A DNA stretch of 64,000 bases from Chordibacter sp038110535. GTDB taxonomy: Bacteria > Verrucomicrobiota > Verrucomicrobiia > Opitutales > Seribacteraceae. How positions within the stretch are numbered: the first letter of the stretch is position 1; every line of letters begins with the position of its first letter. The translations under genes were made by a program, and so were the position numbers. The DNA lies in the NCBI GenBank assembly GCA_038110535.1, contig JAYNJW010000008.1, forward strand, positions 3,380 to 67,379. The letters run 5' to 3'. Shown one piece after another: positions 61,224 through 64,000 of the stretch. The notes beneath the pieces were generated by a model. It worked only from the letters and a program-made list of their open reading frames with translations, did no database searches and had not been told where the DNA came from.

Positions 61224-63077
61224 CTATTGTGATGTAATTCTTTCCAATGCCTGATAACTACGGGCAATCATCTCTCTTGGGTCGTCCAACAGATTGGCAG
61301 AAGCCAGCGCATTGTCCAGTAATTGGTTGGCGACCAATAGAGCAGTAGGTTCGTCTTTTTCAATAAGTTTGTGCAAACCATGAATGATGGAGTGCCTCGG
61401 ATTAATTTGAAATTTTACCTTACTTGCTGGCATTTCATCGTCTGGTCCCTGCATCATCTTCATAATTCTTCTGGCAGATGCACCACCCATCCCGTCTTCT
61501 CCCACAACGCAGACTGGACTGTTGATCAGACGCTCACCCGTTTCCACTTCAGATACGCGATCCTTGAGAGATTCTTTGATCCAATTAGATAATTTTTTGA
61601 CAGCTTTCTTGTCCAAGCTCTCTCCGCTAGGCTCTTCATCCAATTTTTCCAGCTTCAATTCTTCGGAATCTGCCGAAATAATTTTTTTATCTTTAAATTC
61701 ACGCAGCGACTGCATCACATATTCGTCAACCGGCTCGGTCAGCAGCAGGACTTCATATCCTCTGGCTTGTAGAGCTTCCAAATAAGGACCTGATTCGATC
61801 GATTTGCGGTTTTTCCCATAAAGAAACAGAATCTCCTTTTGATCGCTCGTCATGCGGTCAAGGTAATCCTCCAAGCCAGTAAGCTTACCTTCCTCCGAGG
61901 CGGTCGATTGAAAGCGCAGCAATTTGGCCAAGTCATCTTTGTAGGTGAAGTCTGTGGCCACACCTTCTTTAATCAGTGCTCCAAACTCTTGCCAGAATTC
62001 CAGGTAGGTTGCCTCTTCTTTCTTTGCTTGTTCGTTAAGAAATTTGATGAACCTTTTGGTTAGAACCTGCCCCAACTTACGCAACAATTCACTGTCTTGC
62101 ATGGTTTCACGGGAAACATTCAATGGAATGTCAGAACTGTCCACCACACCCCGCAAAAACCTTAGCCATTCGGGAAAAAGATTTTTGGGCTCGGCATCAA
62201 TCAGAACCTTTCGGCAATGCAGGGCAACCTTGTTTTCATTGCGAAACATTCCCATCTTTTCCATATTCCTTTTGGGTACAAAAAGAAGGGAGTTGATCTC
62301 GAGCGGTGCATCCGCATTGAAGTGCAGTCGCATCAGGGGAGATTCGTAATCATTGGCCTGAAACTTGTAAAACTCTTCGTACTCTTCGTCCTTGATCTCC
62401 GACTTGGACCGTAACCAGATTGCATCAACCGTGTTAACCTTCTCACCGTTTACGGAAACGGGGAACTGAACAAACGCGGAATATTTTTTTACAATATCCT
62501 TGATTCTGTCTTCCTTGGCAAATTCATCAAAATCATCCTTTAACTGAATAACAATTTTGGTTCCCCGCCTCTGGCCATCGGCTTTCTCAATGGAGTACCC
62601 TCCCGCTCCGTCACTTTCCCAGCACAGTCCTTCGCCCTCTTGCTTCCAGGTGCGGGTGTAGACTTTGACGGCATCGGAGACCATGAAGACACTGTAAAAT
62701 CCAACGCCAAATTTTCCGATGAGTGCTTCGTTTTTTTCGCCATCATTCTGTAAAGCTTCCAAAAATTCTTTGGAGCCAGAATGGGCAATTGTGCCAAGAT
62801 TTTTTATCAGTTCTTCCTCGGTCATGCCGATTCCGAAGTCTTGTATGATCAATTGTTTTGCCGAATCATCGGTGTTGATATTGATTTCGAGATCGAGGTT
62901 GTCGTCCAGAATATTTTGCTCGGTCAGTTGAGTGCGACGCAACTTTTCGAGGGCATCGGAGGCATTGGAAATAAGCTCGCGTACAAAGATTTCCTTATCT
63001 TTGTATAGGGAATTAACAACAATATCGAGGACCTGCTTGGTCTCGGCTTTGAATTGGTGAGTGGTTGCTTGAGTCAT
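61224..63077 (-). CDS. htpG: chaperone HtpG (Hsp90)
   Basis: A 617-residue cytoplasmic Hsp90. N-terminal ATPase motifs ELISNASDALEKLR, DFGIGMTEEEL and GKFGVGFYS are present, followed by the middle domain (VSRETMQDSELLRKLG) and a C-terminal dimer domain ending near residue 617. No CIRCE element is seen upstream. Downstream toward BamE-like gene are two weak hairpins without T-runs. Confidence 0.96.
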   Translation of the reverse strand: MTQATTHQFKAETKQVLDIVVNSLYKDKEIFVRELISNASDALEKLRRTQLTEQNILDDNLDLEININTDDSAKQLIIQDFGIGMTEEELIKNLGTIAHSGSKEFLEALQNDGEKNEALIGKFGVGFYSVFMVSDAVKVYTRTWKQEGEGLCWESDGAGGYSIEKADGQRRGTKIVIQLKDDFDEFAKEDRIKDIVKKYSAFVQFPVSVNGEKVNTVDAIWLRSKSEIKDEEYEEFYKFQANDYESPLMRLHFNADAPLEINSLLFVPKRNMEKMGMFRNENKVALHCRKVLIDAEPKNLFPEWLRFLRGVVDSSDIPLNVSRETMQDSELLRKLGQVLTKRFIKFLNEQAKKEEATYLEFWQEFGALIKEGVATDFTYKDDLAKLLRFQSTASEEGKLTGLEDYLDRMTSDQKEILFLYGKNRKSIESGPYLEALQARGYEVLLLTEPVDEYVMQSLREFKDKKIISADSEELKLEKLDEEPSGESLDKKAVKKLSNWIKESLKDRVSEVETGERLINSPVCVVGEDGMGGASARRIMKMMQGPDDEMPASKVKFQINPRHSIIHGLHKLIEKDEPTALLVANQLLDNALASANLLDDPREMIARSYQALERITSQ

Positions 63078-63158
63078 AGTGCAAAGCGGTCGATTTTATC
63101 ATTTTCAGCGATGTCTTCAAGAAATTATGATTTCGCAACCTAGCTGGGAAAAAATTTG

Positions 63159-63833
63159 CTATGAATTCTTGAATTTTTTACGGAAGTATTCGTAGGCTTG
63201 GTTGATCTCCTTGGCTTTTTTTTCTGCCACCTCTCGAATCTCAGCACCCATGGCAGATACTTTATCAGGATGATATTGGGCAATGGTGCTACGATAGGTT
63301 GATTTAATTTTTGGAAAATCATTCAGGTCATCCTTGGACAGACCAAGAAGTTCTGCCATTTCTAGTTCTTCGACCTTGGGGAAAATGACCTTTTTTGCAT
63401 CTTGGAAGTTTGTCTTTTCCTGAGTACTTTCCGCGGTTTTTTCATTTTCTTTGTAGTCTTCTTCAGGAATAAAGTTTTCAGATCTCTGGGGCTCTTCTGG
63501 TTTTTGTTCGCTCTCTTTTTTCTGATTCCCCGAGGAGATCGGTTCTTCGCTGTTTTGTTCTTCAGTTCGTGGTTTTTTCCGTGCAACCCGACCGATAAAA
63601 AAATCGAGTCGCCATAACATCCACCATGTGGAGCAGAACAACAATGCCCAAGTGACTTTTTCCAAACCCTCCGTAACACGGTTTGGAGAGTTTCCAGTAA
63701 TCGATCTCCAGCCTGTCCAGTCGTGATAAAATGTAAAAAGGGAAGAGCTGTAATACTGGGCTAACAAATAAGAAAGTCCAGCTGCAACTACCCCGCCACA
63801 TAAGATGGAACCAGTCAGAATCTTCGATTTCAT
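63159..63833 (-). CDS. membrane J-domain protein
   Basis: A 224-residue protein. From ATG 63833 it has two N-terminal membrane helices (about residues 4-24 and 60-78), a long charged, Glu/Lys-rich linker (85-150) and a C-terminal J domain (about 160-224) with the essential HPD in AQYHPDKV. It would recruit DnaK to the membrane. The frame extends to 63914 but the extra residues look non-coding. The only gene between htpG and the tRNA. Confidence 0.82.
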   Translation of the reverse strand: MKSKILTGSILCGGVVAAGLSYLLAQYYSSSLFTFYHDWTGWRSITGNSPNRVTEGLEKVTWALLFCSTWWMLWRLDFFIGRVARKKPRTEEQNSEEPISSGNQKKESEQKPEEPQRSENFIPEEDYKENEKTAESTQEKTNFQDAKKVIFPKVEELEMAELLGLSKDDLNDFPKIKSTYRSTIAQYHPDKVSAMGAEIREVAEKKAKEINQAYEYFRKKFKNS

Positions 63834-63973
63834 CAAAACTGGATCGGGGGAAGTTGGCCCGTGCAGGTTTTGTAAAAAAACAAAACCATGCCTCCACAAA
63901 TAATGAGTACCCATCTTTTCGCTGGTTTGTTTTCTTTCATGTTGAGAGAAGCGATGAGGGGGTTGGAAGAAAG

Positions 63974-64000
63974 TGGTGGTAGGGGTCGGATTCGAACCGA
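63974..64000 (-). tRNA. 3' end of a tRNA (identity unknown)
   Basis: On the minus strand the right edge carries a T arm (stem GTCGG/CCGAC around TTCGAAT), acceptor half CCCTACC, discriminator A and an encoded CCA at 63974-63976. The 5' acceptor half would be GGTAGGG; the anticodon lies outside the window, so the amino acid is not known. Confidence 0.8.

Noticed and set aside
1..64000. Prophage, transposon or genomic island
   Set aside because: No integrase, transposase, phage structural genes or attachment repeats were seen; the two tRNA ends have no neighbouring integrase.

Overview
The window looks like chromosomal DNA of a free-living, Gram-negative, probably marine member of the Verrucomicrobiota (class Opitutia, Puniceicoccales-like). 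This is inferred from gene content and style: very large secreted proteins with NHL, cadherin and calcium-loop repeats ending in GGISRRRS-type motifs, a complete type II secretion operon, FecR-domain surface proteins, an argCJBDFG operon, and many TTG and GTG starts. No rRNA, insertion sequence, prophage, integrase or CRISPR array was seen. The genes are dense, often overlapping by ATGA or GTGA.

Layout. 1-6.5 kb: 3' end of mutS, an alpha/beta hydrolase, HU, a ygfZ pair, DAHP synthase, malate dehydrogenase, two small membrane proteins, an acetyltransferase and tRNA-Leu(CAA). 6.8-13.3 kb: two giant secreted repeat proteins. 13.3-16.1 kb (minus strand): nuoA, a diadenylate cyclase fused to a PTS EIIA domain, nadD and rsfS. 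16.25-28.9 kb: a type II secretion operon gspGHIJKLMD-C-like-EF that runs into a MORN-repeat lipoprotein gene. 29-40 kb: an MBL hydrolase on plus, then a long minus-strand run (tadA, sod, FecR protein, outer-membrane barrel, second FecR-like protein, HAD phosphatase, DAACS symporter, uvrB, GIN-domain protein). 40.1-46.7 kb (plus): infA, cysK, dtd, mpg, then an unrecognised six-gene envelope locus (two related lipoproteins, two coiled-coil membrane proteins, an acidic protein, a glycosyltransferase). 46.7-50.5 kb: pgi and ilvD. 50.6-51.6 kb: pheA. 51.6-59.7 kb (minus): argCJBDFG with a trpG/pabA-type amidotransferase, nrdR and a protein of unknown function. 59.8-64 kb (minus): rplM-rpsI, a BamE-like lipoprotein, htpG, a membrane J-domain protein and the 3' end of a tRNA.

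How the genes fit together. Two themes stand out. The first is export and surface building: the type II secretion operon, the giant secreted proteins, FecR/barrel proteins, MORN lipoprotein and the lipoprotein/coiled-coil/glycosyltransferase locus. The second is core anabolism (arginine, branched-chain and aromatic amino acids, cysteine) with central carbon genes mdh and pgi.

The most notable observations are a three-domain EIIA-CdaZ-type diadenylate cyclase, a GspE ATPase whose N-terminal domain appears split by a degenerate receiver domain, a secretin with a duplicated N-domain, and the six-gene envelope locus with paired lipoproteins sharing a WDARYSY motif. All functional calls are from reading translated sequence; no database search was run.
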